A stretch of DNA of 5,648 nucleotides from Candidatus Faecivivens stercoripullorum (lineage in GTDB: Bacteria > Bacillota > Clostridia > Oscillospirales > Ruminococcaceae), in assembly GCA_018715285.1 (NCBI GenBank), contig DVLW01000125.1, positions 1 through 5,648 on the forward strand. Reading direction: 5' to 3'. A program made the translations under genes and the position numbers. The stretch's first letter is position 1. The number at the start of each line of letters is the position of its first letter. A model generated the notes under the pieces. That model saw only the letters and a program-made list of their open reading frames with translations, ran no database searches and had not been told where the DNA came from. This document shows positions 1-5,648 of this stretch, piece by piece.

Positions 1-78
1 CTTTGGCACTCGCTCTGCGCTCGCATGAATCACCGGGCAGTGAGTACGCAGAATTTTGCCCAAAATAAAGATACTACC
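1..78. other. Unassigned sequence downstream of nspC
   Basis: The last 78 bases in the direction of transcription. No gene start with a proper ribosome binding site and no convincing terminator could be identified. On the minus strand the frame from 78 to 1 stays open and could be the very start of a further gene, but it matches nothing I recognise. The pentamer GCGAG occurs twice in GCGAGCGCAGAGCGAG near the edge. Confidence 0.4.
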
Positions 79-1233
79 TCAACAGAGTCGCATCCGAAAA
101 TCCTCATAGCCGAATTTACGAACAATTTTGAGGCCATCTTTCTCGGAATAAGTCGCAAGCATCGGGAGCGGCATACCGTTGAAGGTATTGTTCTTGACGA
201 AGGAGTAAATCGCCATATCGGTGAAGACCAGCATCTCACCTTTTTGCAGCTGATGGTCAAAGGAATAGTCGCCGATGATATCGCCAGCCAGACAGGTCGG
301 GCCGCCGAAACGATAGGTGTATTCCTTTTCACCAGCTTCCCCACTGCCGATGATATACGGCCGGTAAGGCATTTCCAGCACGTCCGGCATATGACATGCC
401 GCTGAAACGTCCAGAATTCCGGCTGTAAGGCCGTTGTGGACGGTATCCAGCAGATGAGCGACAAGGAACCCGGCATTGAGTGCGACCGCTTCACCGGGCT
501 CCAGGTAGACCTCAACGCCATACTTTTCACGGATACGGATAATTTCCCGAACCAGTGTATCGATATCATAATCGGGTCTGGTAATGTGGTGACCGCCGCC
601 GAAATTAAGCCACTTCATCTGGTGCAGATATTCCCCGAACTGGTCTTCAATCGCCGCAAGGGTTGTCACCAGCGCGTCAGAATTCTGTTCACACAGGGTA
701 TGGAAATGCAGACCTTCCAGTCCATCCAGCAGTTCTGGATGGAAGTTTTCTTTTGTCACCCCAAGCCGTGAACCGGGTGCACACGGGTCATAGATTTCAT
801 GACCTTCCTGAGTCGAACATGCCGGGTTCAGCCGGATACCGCAAGAAATCCCGTGGCTGAGTACTTTATCTTTAAAGTGCATCCACTGGTCAAAGGAATT
901 GAAGACCATATGTCCGGCGATTTTGACCAGTTCATCCATTTCTGCCTCACCGTAAGCAGGTTTGAAGACATGGACTTCTTTCCCGGGCATTTCCTCAACC
1001 CCAAGTTTGGCCTCAAACAGCCCGGAAGCGGTCGTACCGGCAAGGTACTCACCGATCAGCGGATACACTTCCGGCATTGAAAACGCCTTTTGTGCCAGCA
1101 GGATTTTGCATCCGGCGCGTTTCTGGACGTCTGCGAGAACCTCAAGGTTTTTTCTCAGGAGGTCGGTATCGATGACATAAGCGGGGCTGTCAAGTTCTGA
1201 AAATGCCGCCGGAATATGATATGTTTTCTGCAC
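79..1233 (-). CDS. nspC: Carboxynorspermidine/carboxyspermidine decarboxylase
   Basis: PLP-dependent decarboxylase of the alanine racemase fold (fold III), related to diaminopimelate decarboxylase, that removes the carboxyl group from carboxyspermidine or carboxynorspermidine to give spermidine or norspermidine. With the GTG start it is 384 aa, normal for the family. It begins with the typical ELDSPAYVIDTDLL segment. KILLAQKAF (43-51) holds the PLP Lys49; HFHTLCEQ (176-183), NFGGGHH (210-216), EPGEA (245-249) and GGPTCLAGD (310-318, active-site Cys314) follow, and the C-terminus ends GYEDFRMRLC. The HFHTLCEQ and GGPTCLAGD forms are those of this polyamine branch. It sits immediately after its partner dehydrogenase but is separated from it by an intrinsic terminator-like hairpin, suggesting lower or conditional expression. 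Substrate length is not readable from sequence; carboxyspermidine is the likelier in a Clostridium-type cluster. Confidence 0.94.
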   Translation of the reverse strand: MQKTYHIPAAFSELDSPAYVIDTDLLRKNLEVLADVQKRAGCKILLAQKAFSMPEVYPLIGEYLAGTTASGLFEAKLGVEEMPGKEVHVFKPAYGEAEMDELVKIAGHMVFNSFDQWMHFKDKVLSHGISCGIRLNPACSTQEGHEIYDPCAPGSRLGVTKENFHPELLDGLEGLHFHTLCEQNSDALVTTLAAIEDQFGEYLHQMKWLNFGGGHHITRPDYDIDTLVREIIRIREKYGVEVYLEPGEAVALNAGFLVAHLLDTVHNGLTAGILDVSAACHMPDVLEMPYRPYIIGSGEAGEKEYTYRFGGPTCLAGDIIGDYSFDHQLQKGEMLVFTDMAIYSFVKNNTFNGMPLPMLATYSEKDGLKIVRKFGYEDFRMRLC

Positions 1234-1242
1234 TGCTGCAAT

Positions 1243-1248
1243 CTCCTT
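1243..1248 (-). promoter_or_regulatory. Ribosome binding site that fixes the nspC start
   Basis: AAGGAG lies 9 nt upstream of GTG at 1231-1233, ideal spacing. A longer frame could begin at TTG 1255-1257, but that codon lies at the edge of the terminator T-run, has no ribosome binding site, and would place this AAGGAG inside the gene. The GTG is therefore preferred. Confidence 0.8.
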
Positions 1249-1257
1249 TCGTGACAA

Positions 1258-1295
1258 AAATCGGCCGCACCGCCAGAACTACAGACGATGCGGCC
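1258..1295 (-). terminator. Intrinsic terminator (possible attenuator) between the dehydrogenase and nspC
   Basis: On the transcribed strand, arms GGCCGCATCG (1286-1295) and CGGTGCGGCC (1263-1272) form a 10-bp GC-rich stem with one U-G wobble and a 13-nt loop, followed after GA by TTTTT (1256-1260 region). This is a good rho-independent terminator shape. It falls inside the gene cluster, with the nspC ribosome binding site only a few bases after the T-run. Too little space remains for a separate nspC promoter downstream, so nspC probably depends on read-through. The shape is seen; partial termination is inferred. Confidence 0.65.
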
Positions 1296-1310
1296 ATATT
1301 TTCATGATAA

Positions 1311-2570
1311 TCAGTCAACCAGAACGGGGTTGAAATCTTCCTGCCAGGGCAGGCCCCATTTGTTCAGTTCTTCCATAAAGGGATCGGGATCGAACTCCTC
1401 AGCGGTATAAACGCCGGGCTTGTTCCATTTACCGGTCAGCAGCATCGAAGCGCCGATCATAGCGGGAACGCCGGTAGTATAGCTGATCGCCTGAGAGCCG
1501 ACCTCATGGTAGCATTCCTGATGGTCGCAGACGTTGTAGACGTAGTAGGTCTTCTCCTTGCCATCCTTTTTACCGGTGAAGATGCAGCCGATGTTGGTTT
1601 TGCCGACGGTACGCGGACCGAGGGTTGCAGGGTCAGGAAGCAGTGCTTTCAAAAACTGAATCGGGACGATCTCTTTACCCTCGAACATAATCGGGGTGGT
1701 AGACAGCATACCGACGTTTTCCAGACACTTCATATGGGTCAGATAGGACTGGCCGAAGGTCATAAAGAAGCGGATACGGGAAACTTCGGGGATATTTTTA
1801 GCCAGCGACTCGATTTCCTCGTGGTGCAGCAGGTACATATCCTTCTGGCCGACGTCCTTGAAGTTGTATTCACGTTTGATGCTCATTGCGGGAATCTCAA
1901 CCCAGTGGCCGTTCTCCCAGTAGGAGCCGGGTGCGGAAACTTCGCGGAGGTTGATTTCGGGGTTGAAGTTGGTAGCGAAAGGATAGCCGTGGTCGCCGCC
2001 GTTGCAGTCGAGGATATCGATAGTATCGATGGTATCAAACTGATGTTTTTTTGCATATGCGCAGAAAACCTGGGTGACACCGGGGTCAAAGCCGCTGCCG
2101 AGCAGAGCAGTCAGGCCAGCCTCTTTGAACTTGTCCATATATGCCCACTGCCAGGAGTAATCGAAGTAAGCAGAGAAGCCTTCTTCCTTGCAGCGTTTCT
2201 CGTAAATAGCACGCCATTCAGGATCGTCGGTATCTTCCGGCTCATAGTTAGCGGTATCCATGTAGTTTACGCCGCAAGCCAGGCAAGCGTCCATAATTGC
2301 CAGATCCTGATACGGTAGCGCGATATTCATAACCAGATCGGGGTTATAAGAGCGGATCAGTGCGCACAGTGCGTCAAAATCCATCGCGTCGACCTGAGCA
2401 GTCGTGATGACAGTTTTGGTCTTGCCGCGCAGCTGGTCAGCCAGCGCATCGCAGCGGGATTTGGTACGGGAAGCGATGCAGATTTCAGTGAAAACATCGC
2501 TGTTCTGGCAGCACTTGTGGACAACTACGCCGGCAACGCCGCCAGCGCCGATAATCAGAGCTCTTGACAT
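1311..2570 (-). CDS. Carboxynorspermidine/carboxyspermidine dehydrogenase (saccharopine dehydrogenase-like)
   Basis: NAD(P)H-dependent enzyme expected to condense L-aspartate semialdehyde with a diamine (putrescine to carboxyspermidine, or diaminopropane to carboxynorspermidine) by reductive Schiff-base chemistry. At 419 aa it matches family length (about 400-415). It has an N-terminal Rossmann loop GAGGVAG (8-14), GVNYMDTANYEPED (100-113), SGFDPGVT (159-166) and DCNGGDHGYPFATNFNPE (188-205), motifs that separate this polyamine clade from true lysine-pathway saccharopine dehydrogenases. The C-terminal part has TTGVPAMIGASMLLTGKW (365-382). The pairing with nspC directly downstream strongly supports the role. 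The diamine is not fixed by sequence: putrescine is favoured in Clostridia, and agmatine is also possible. Start ATG has a purine-rich site GGATGG 9 nt upstream. An apparent intrinsic terminator lies 16 nt after its TGA. Confidence 0.92.
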   Translation of the reverse strand: MSRALIIGAGGVAGVVVHKCCQNSDVFTEICIASRTKSRCDALADQLRGKTKTVITTAQVDAMDFDALCALIRSYNPDLVMNIALPYQDLAIMDACLACGVNYMDTANYEPEDTDDPEWRAIYEKRCKEEGFSAYFDYSWQWAYMDKFKEAGLTALLGSGFDPGVTQVFCAYAKKHQFDTIDTIDILDCNGGDHGYPFATNFNPEINLREVSAPGSYWENGHWVEIPAMSIKREYNFKDVGQKDMYLLHHEEIESLAKNIPEVSRIRFFMTFGQSYLTHMKCLENVGMLSTTPIMFEGKEIVPIQFLKALLPDPATLGPRTVGKTNIGCIFTGKKDGKEKTYYVYNVCDHQECYHEVGSQAISYTTGVPAMIGASMLLTGKWNKPGVYTAEEFDPDPFMEELNKWGLPWQEDFNPVLVD

Positions 2571-2592
2571 AAATATATTCCATCCTTTCCAG

Positions 2593-2614
2593 ATACAGGC
2601 TGTTACGCCTGCAT
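2593..2614 (-). promoter_or_regulatory. Hairpin between speE and the dehydrogenase gene
   Basis: On the transcribed strand ATGCAGGC and GCCTGTAT (arms 2607-2614 and 2593-2600) pair as an 8-bp stem with one G-U wobble around a six-base loop. No T-run follows; a purine-rich ribosome binding site (GGAAAGGATGG, 2580-2590) starts a few bases downstream. It is therefore not a standard terminator. It could stabilise a processed mRNA end or affect ribosome access to the next gene, but an 8-bp stem can also be chance. I see no convincing promoter in this 77-nt gap. Confidence 0.35.
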
Positions 2615-2647
2615 ATGCGCAATATGATACAAAAGAATTACCGGAAG

Positions 2648-3520
2648 TTATTCTTTACCGGAAAGCAAATCCTTAACATAATTAGGCAGCGCGAAACTAC
2701 CCTTATGCAGCTTGGTATTATAATATCTGGTCGAAATTCCGAGACTGTTCCAACGTTCCTCGTCAAAATCACACGGATTGCAGTCCGCGTTCTTTGCGGC
2801 GAACCCAAACAGCCAGTGTCCCGACGGATAGGTCGGGATATGCACCTGATAAACCGATGCCATCGGGAAGACAGCCGAAAGCTGACGGTGAGCACGCTGC
2901 ATTGCAAGCGCGTCGCCGCGGTAATAAGGGCTTTCATGCTGGTTAATCAGAATCCCGTTTTCGGTCAGTGCACTGTAGCAGTTGCCGTAAAATTCACGGG
3001 TAAACAGTCCCTCACCGGGTCCGAACGGGTCGGTAGAATCGACGATAATCAAATCATAGGCGTTTTTCTGCCGTCTGACAAACTTCAGTCCGTCGGCGAT
3101 ATGCAGTTCCACCCGGATATCGTCCATTCGTCCAGCCGTCTGAGGCAAAAACCGGCGGCAGGTTTCGATAACCTCGCGGTCGATTTCGCACAAATCGATG
3201 GATTCAATCGACTCATACTGGAGCAGTTCCCTGACACAGCCGCCGTCACCGCCGCCGATGACCAGCACCCGTTTGGTATCCGGGCGGACAGCCATTGCCG
3301 GATGGACGACCATCTCATGATAGATAAACTCGTCCTTTTCGGTCAGCATGATACAGCCGTCCAGCACCAGAACCCGTCCGAATTCGGGCGTATCCAGGAT
3401 ATCAATCTGCTGGAAACGGCTCTTATGGGAATAAACCTGCGCGTCAACCCGAATGGAAAAACGCGCACCATCCGAATAATTTTCAGTAAACCAGAGTTCC
3501 CTTGCCTGCAATCCCATCAT
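2648..3520 (-). CDS. speE: Spermidine synthase (polyamine aminopropyltransferase)
   Basis: Transfers the aminopropyl group of decarboxylated S-adenosylmethionine to an amine, usually putrescine to spermidine, releasing methylthioadenosine. The N-terminal beta domain starts with ELWFTEN, as in typical SpeE. The Rossmann methyltransferase-like core has DEFIYHEM (63-70), the nucleotide-binding GGGDGG (89-94), CEID (111-114) and DSTDPFGPGEGLF (161-173) with the catalytic Asp region, then NQHESP (193-198) and IPTYPSGHW. About 290 aa, a normal length. The motif set fits a spermidine synthase, but acceptor choice (putrescine, agmatine, cadaverine or spermidine) is not decided by it. Start: AAAGG abuts the first ATG (3518-3520) with no spacer, whereas TTG at codon 4 (3509-3511) is 9 nt from it and may be the real start, giving 287 aa. 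The outer ATG is given as the boundary. It ends in TAA, 77 nt before the dehydrogenase. Confidence 0.95.
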   Translation of the reverse strand: MMGLQARELWFTENYSDGARFSIRVDAQVYSHKSRFQQIDILDTPEFGRVLVLDGCIMLTEKDEFIYHEMVVHPAMAVRPDTKRVLVIGGGDGGCVRELLQYESIESIDLCEIDREVIETCRRFLPQTAGRMDDIRVELHIADGLKFVRRQKNAYDLIIVDSTDPFGPGEGLFTREFYGNCYSALTENGILINQHESPYYRGDALAMQRAHRQLSAVFPMASVYQVHIPTYPSGHWLFGFAAKNADCNPCDFDEERWNSLGISTRYYNTKLHKGSFALPNYVKDLLSGKE

Positions 3521-3544
3521 CCTTTCTATCTGTACCCGACTGCT

Positions 3545-4993
3545 TTATCGAACCACATTGATACGGCTGATGTCCATATCCTCGGTACCGGTCATAAAGC
3601 AGCCCTTTTCTTTTGCGTAAGCGATATACTGCAAAATCTCTTTGGTAATCCGCTCACCCGGCGCAAGAATCGGGATACCGGGCGGATAACACATAACCGA
3701 CTCAGTCGAGATACGTCCGGCACTCTCCTCAATCGGAAGCGAGACTTTCTCACTGTAAAAAGCGGCCTGCGGTGTCATTTCCACCAACGGGTTGATATAT
3801 TCATGGTCGAGCATACCGGTCAGGTCGCCCGAGTACAGTCTCTTGATTTCTGACAGCGCGGAAATCAGCCGTTCGATTTCGAGATCGCGGTCGCCGGCCG
3901 TCACGATTGCGAGGAAGTTGCCGATATCGCCGAACTCCAGCTGAATATCATACTCATCCCGCAGAAGGTCGTACACCTCAACACCAGCGAGGCCGATATC
4001 TCTTGTATGGACCGAGAGCTTTGTCACGTCAAACGCGCAGCAGTATTCCCCATCGACAATCTCACTGCCAAAGGCGTAATAACCACCCAGCGCGTTGATT
4101 TCTTCTCTTGCATAGTCAGCCTGTTCGATGGTACGCTCCATCATGGCAGCCCCATTCAGTGCGAGGTTGCGCCGCGCCATATCCAGCGAACAGAGCAGCA
4201 GATAAGACCCGGAAGTCGTCTGGGTCAGGTTGATGATCTGGCGGACGTATCCCGGGTTGACGCCTTCACCGCAAAGCAGGAAGGCCGACTGGGTAAAACT
4301 GCCGCCGGTCTTGTGCATTGAACACGCGGCCATATCCGCGCCCAGCTGCATACCGCCGGGAGGCAGCAGATCACTGAAATAAAAGTGTGTCCCGTGTGCC
4401 TCATCGCACAGCACCAGCATCCCATGTTCATGAGCGAGCTTAATAATTGCCGGCAGGTCGGAACATACGCCGTAATAAGTAGGGTTATTGACCAGGACGG
4501 CTTTCGCATCCGGGTTTTCCTCGATCGCCTTTTTTACGCCTTCGACCGACATTCCCAGCGGGATACCCAGCCTGCGGTTGACACCGGGGTCGACATAGAC
4601 CGGTACCGCGCCGCAGATGACCAGCGCGTTAATAGCACTGCGATGGACGTTGCGCGGCATGATGATCTTTTCACCAGCCTTACACGCGGTCATGACCATC
4701 GCCTCGACGCAGGAACTTGCGCCGCCGACCATCAGAAAAGCATGTGCAGCGCCAAAAGCGTCTGCCGCGAGTTCTTCCGCCTCACGGATAACCGAAACCG
4801 GGTGGCATAGGTTATCCAGAGCCTTCATCGAATTCATATCCGAGCGGATACAGTCGCTCCCGAAAAAGTCGCGCAGCGCCTTATTGCCGCGCCCGCCCTT
4901 ATGACCCGGCACATCAAAATGCACCATACCGGAATCCCGGACCCGTCTGAGAGCGTCGCAGACGGGGACTTTTGTCTGATCCAATCTATACAA
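3545..4993 (-). CDS. speA: SpeA-like Orn/Lys/Arg decarboxylase (PLP, aspartate aminotransferase fold)
   Basis: PLP-dependent decarboxylase of the short Bacillus SpeA type (about 480-490 aa; 482 here), lacking the N-terminal wing domain of E. coli inducible decarboxylases. It removes CO2 from arginine, lysine or ornithine to supply the amine for the rest of the pathway. Visible family marks are VPGHKGG (28-34), the glycine-rich GGASS segment (90-94), MPRNVHRSA (112-120), NNPTYYG (169-175), DEAHG (197-201) with the PLP-ring Asp197, and SMHKTGGSFTQ (225-235), where Lys228 should form the Schiff base. The C-terminal domain carries CYPPGIPILAPGE. The family resemblance is clear, but substrate cannot be read from these motifs: arginine is favoured by similarity to B. 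subtilis SpeA, while lysine or ornithine remain possible. No ATG is near the N-terminus; TTG at 4991-4993 is used here and TTG at 4982-4984 is an alternative. It ends 24 nt before speE. Confidence 0.93.
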   Translation of the reverse strand: MYRLDQTKVPVCDALRRVRDSGMVHFDVPGHKGGRGNKALRDFFGSDCIRSDMNSMKALDNLCHPVSVIREAEELAADAFGAAHAFLMVGGASSCVEAMVMTACKAGEKIIMPRNVHRSAINALVICGAVPVYVDPGVNRRLGIPLGMSVEGVKKAIEENPDAKAVLVNNPTYYGVCSDLPAIIKLAHEHGMLVLCDEAHGTHFYFSDLLPPGGMQLGADMAACSMHKTGGSFTQSAFLLCGEGVNPGYVRQIINLTQTTSGSYLLLCSLDMARRNLALNGAAMMERTIEQADYAREEINALGGYYAFGSEIVDGEYCCAFDVTKLSVHTRDIGLAGVEVYDLLRDEYDIQLEFGDIGNFLAIVTAGDRDLEIERLISALSEIKRLYSGDLTGMLDHEYINPLVEMTPQAAFYSEKVSLPIEESAGRISTESVMCYPPGIPILAPGERITKEILQYIAYAKEKGCFMTGTEDMDISRINVVR

Positions 4994-5012
4994 TTTCTTT
5001 CAATTGACCTCC
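4986..5012 (-). promoter_or_regulatory. Strong Shine-Dalgarno with five-codon mini-ORF overlapping the speA start
   Basis: GGAGG (5008-5012) is the best ribosome binding site in the window. The TTG placed 4 nt after it (5001-5003) opens a frame encoding only M-K-E-I-V before TAG (4986-4988). The apparent speA start TTG (4991-4993) lies in another frame, overlaps the last codons of this mini-ORF, and is 14 nt from GGAGG, longer than usual. In the speA frame a TGA stands upstream (5000-5002), so the gene cannot start earlier than about codon AAG at 4997-4999. The sequence shows this geometry directly. A role in translational coupling or control of speA is inference; simple initiation at the distant TTG is the dull alternative. 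Confidence 0.45.
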
Positions 5013-5021
5013 AAAAGAAAA

Positions 5022-5648
5022 TTATTCATAGATATTCTGACCGCTGAAGATTTCGATCATTTCGCGTCTGAGCAGGCTGGTAATATCCAGTCTGGTAGAC
5101 GGCGGCAGCTCATAGACATCCTGATTAAAGAGGTAATTCTGGAGCTGGATATCCTTAATCAACAGCCGGGTATGGAAGATATTGGACTGATAAACATTGA
5201 TATCATACGCATCATATCTGGTGAGCGTTTTCGGATTGATAAAGTCCTGAATGGAGGTGATATCATGGTCGATAAAATACTTTTTGCCATGGACATCACG
5301 GGTAAAACCGCGGACGCGATAATCAATCGTAATAATATCCGAATCAAACGACCCGATCAGGTAATCCAGAACGCTCAGCGGTGAGATCATCCCGCAGGTT
5401 GCGACATCGATATCCACCCGGAAAGTGGAGACGCAGTTATTGGGATGATGTTCCGGAAAGGTATGCACCGTCACATGGCTCTTATCGAGGTGGGCATGGA
5501 CCATCTGTCCCTGATTGCAGGATGGGTCGATATCGACACCTTCCAGGTCCTTTTCAGCGATCAGGACGTTGACCGAAGCACCCTGAGGGGCATAGTCCTG
5601 TTTAGAGATATTCAGGATTTTCGCGCCGATCATTTCGGTAACATCGCA
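5022..5648 (-). CDS. speD: S-adenosylmethionine decarboxylase proenzyme, class 1A (5' end cut by window edge)
   Basis: Decarboxylates S-adenosylmethionine to give the aminopropyl donor used by SpeE; a cytosolic enzyme with a self-generated pyruvoyl cofactor. The frame is open to the right edge, where residues C-D-V-T-E precede the first internal Met (5631-5633), so that Met is not the start. By recalled similarity to E. coli SpeD (264 aa), roughly 55 N-terminal residues lie outside. Counting from the internal Met, AHLDKSH (47-53) holds the Lys51/Ser52 self-cleavage site, with Ser52 (codon 5478-5480) becoming the pyruvoyl group. VATCG has the conserved Cys80, and ISPLSVLDYLIGSFDSD and TIDYRVRGFTRD match the E. 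coli-type enzyme closely. This is the long class 1A form, not the short Bacillus/archaeal class 1B. It ends in TAA, 28 nt before the apparent start of the next gene. The promoter is not visible. Confidence 0.95.
   Translation of the reverse strand, partial: CDVTEMIGAKILNISKQDYAPQGASVNVLIAEKDLEGVDIDPSCNQGQMVHAHLDKSHVTVHTFPEHHPNNCVSTFRVDIDVATCGMISPLSVLDYLIGSFDSDIITIDYRVRGFTRDVHGKKYFIDHDITSIQDFINPKTLTRYDAYDINVYQSNIFHTRLLIKDIQLQNYLFNQDVYELPPSTRLDITSLLRREMIEIFSGQNIYE

Noticed and set aside
1..78. A terminator or a new gene downstream of nspC
   Set aside because: The only inverted repeat (GGGCA/TGCCC) is 5 bp with a long loop and no T-run, and no start codon has a good ribosome binding site, so neither call is supported.
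30..569. A 179-residue open frame on the minus strand in another frame of nspC
   Set aside because: nspC covers the region with intact catalytic motifs; this frame is Ser/Arg/Trp-rich out-of-frame translation.
1506..2318. A 270-residue open frame on the plus strand
   Set aside because: Entirely antisense to the dehydrogenase gene; the composition (V/D/G-rich) mirrors complementary codons and no motif is present.
2571..2647. An internal promoter before the dehydrogenase gene
   Set aside because: AT-rich hexamers such as CATATT occur, but no -35-like element stands at proper spacing.
2615..3853. A 412-residue open frame on the plus strand
   Set aside because: It lies antisense across speE, the gap and the end of speA, both of which have full family motifs. 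The translation shows no recognisable domain, so it is a shadow of codon bias.
5022..5633. Taking the Met at 5631-5633 as the start of speD, giving a 203-residue short enzyme
   Set aside because: The frame is open to the window edge, and E. coli-type SpeD has about 55 further residues upstream of this point. The gene is cut by the window rather than shortened.

Overview
The window is one minus-strand gene cluster for polyamine (spermidine-type) biosynthesis, read from right to left. In transcription order it holds: the 3' part of speD (S-adenosylmethionine decarboxylase, cut by the right edge), a speA-like basic amino acid decarboxylase, speE (spermidine synthase), a carboxynorspermidine/carboxyspermidine dehydrogenase of the saccharopine dehydrogenase-like family, and nspC (carboxynorspermidine/carboxyspermidine decarboxylase). 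All five encode intact, recognisable families. No mobile element, CRISPR array, tRNA or rRNA was seen, and no plus-strand gene is supported.

The genes are tightly packed: about 28 nt between speD and speA, 24 nt between speA and speE, and 77 nt in each of the two following gaps. Both 77-nt gaps contain a hairpin. The one before nspC has the form of an intrinsic terminator (stable 10-bp stem followed by five T). The one after speE lacks a T-tract and sits just before the ribosome binding site of the dehydrogenase. The speD-speA junction has a strong GGAGG whose well-spaced TTG opens only a five-codon reading frame, which overlaps the apparent TTG start of speA.

Together the genes encode two parallel ways of adding a three-carbon amine arm to a diamine. 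SpeD and SpeE use decarboxylated S-adenosylmethionine. The dehydrogenase and NspC use L-aspartate semialdehyde: reductive condensation followed by decarboxylation. The speA-like enzyme would supply the amine substrate (agmatine, putrescine or cadaverine, depending on its specificity). No agmatinase or other agmatine-processing gene is in the window, but the cluster may continue past the left edge.

Organism (inference): a Firmicute of class Clostridia, probably an Oscillospiraceae/Ruminococcaceae-type gut anaerobe. The reasons are moderate GC (roughly 50%), purine-rich Shine-Dalgarno sites, GTG/TTG starts, the short Bacillus/Clostridia-type SpeA, and the combination of carboxyspermidine enzymes with SpeD/SpeE. 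This placement is not certain from sequence alone. The families are all known. The points worth a second look are the co-location of the two routes and the unusual junctions between genes.
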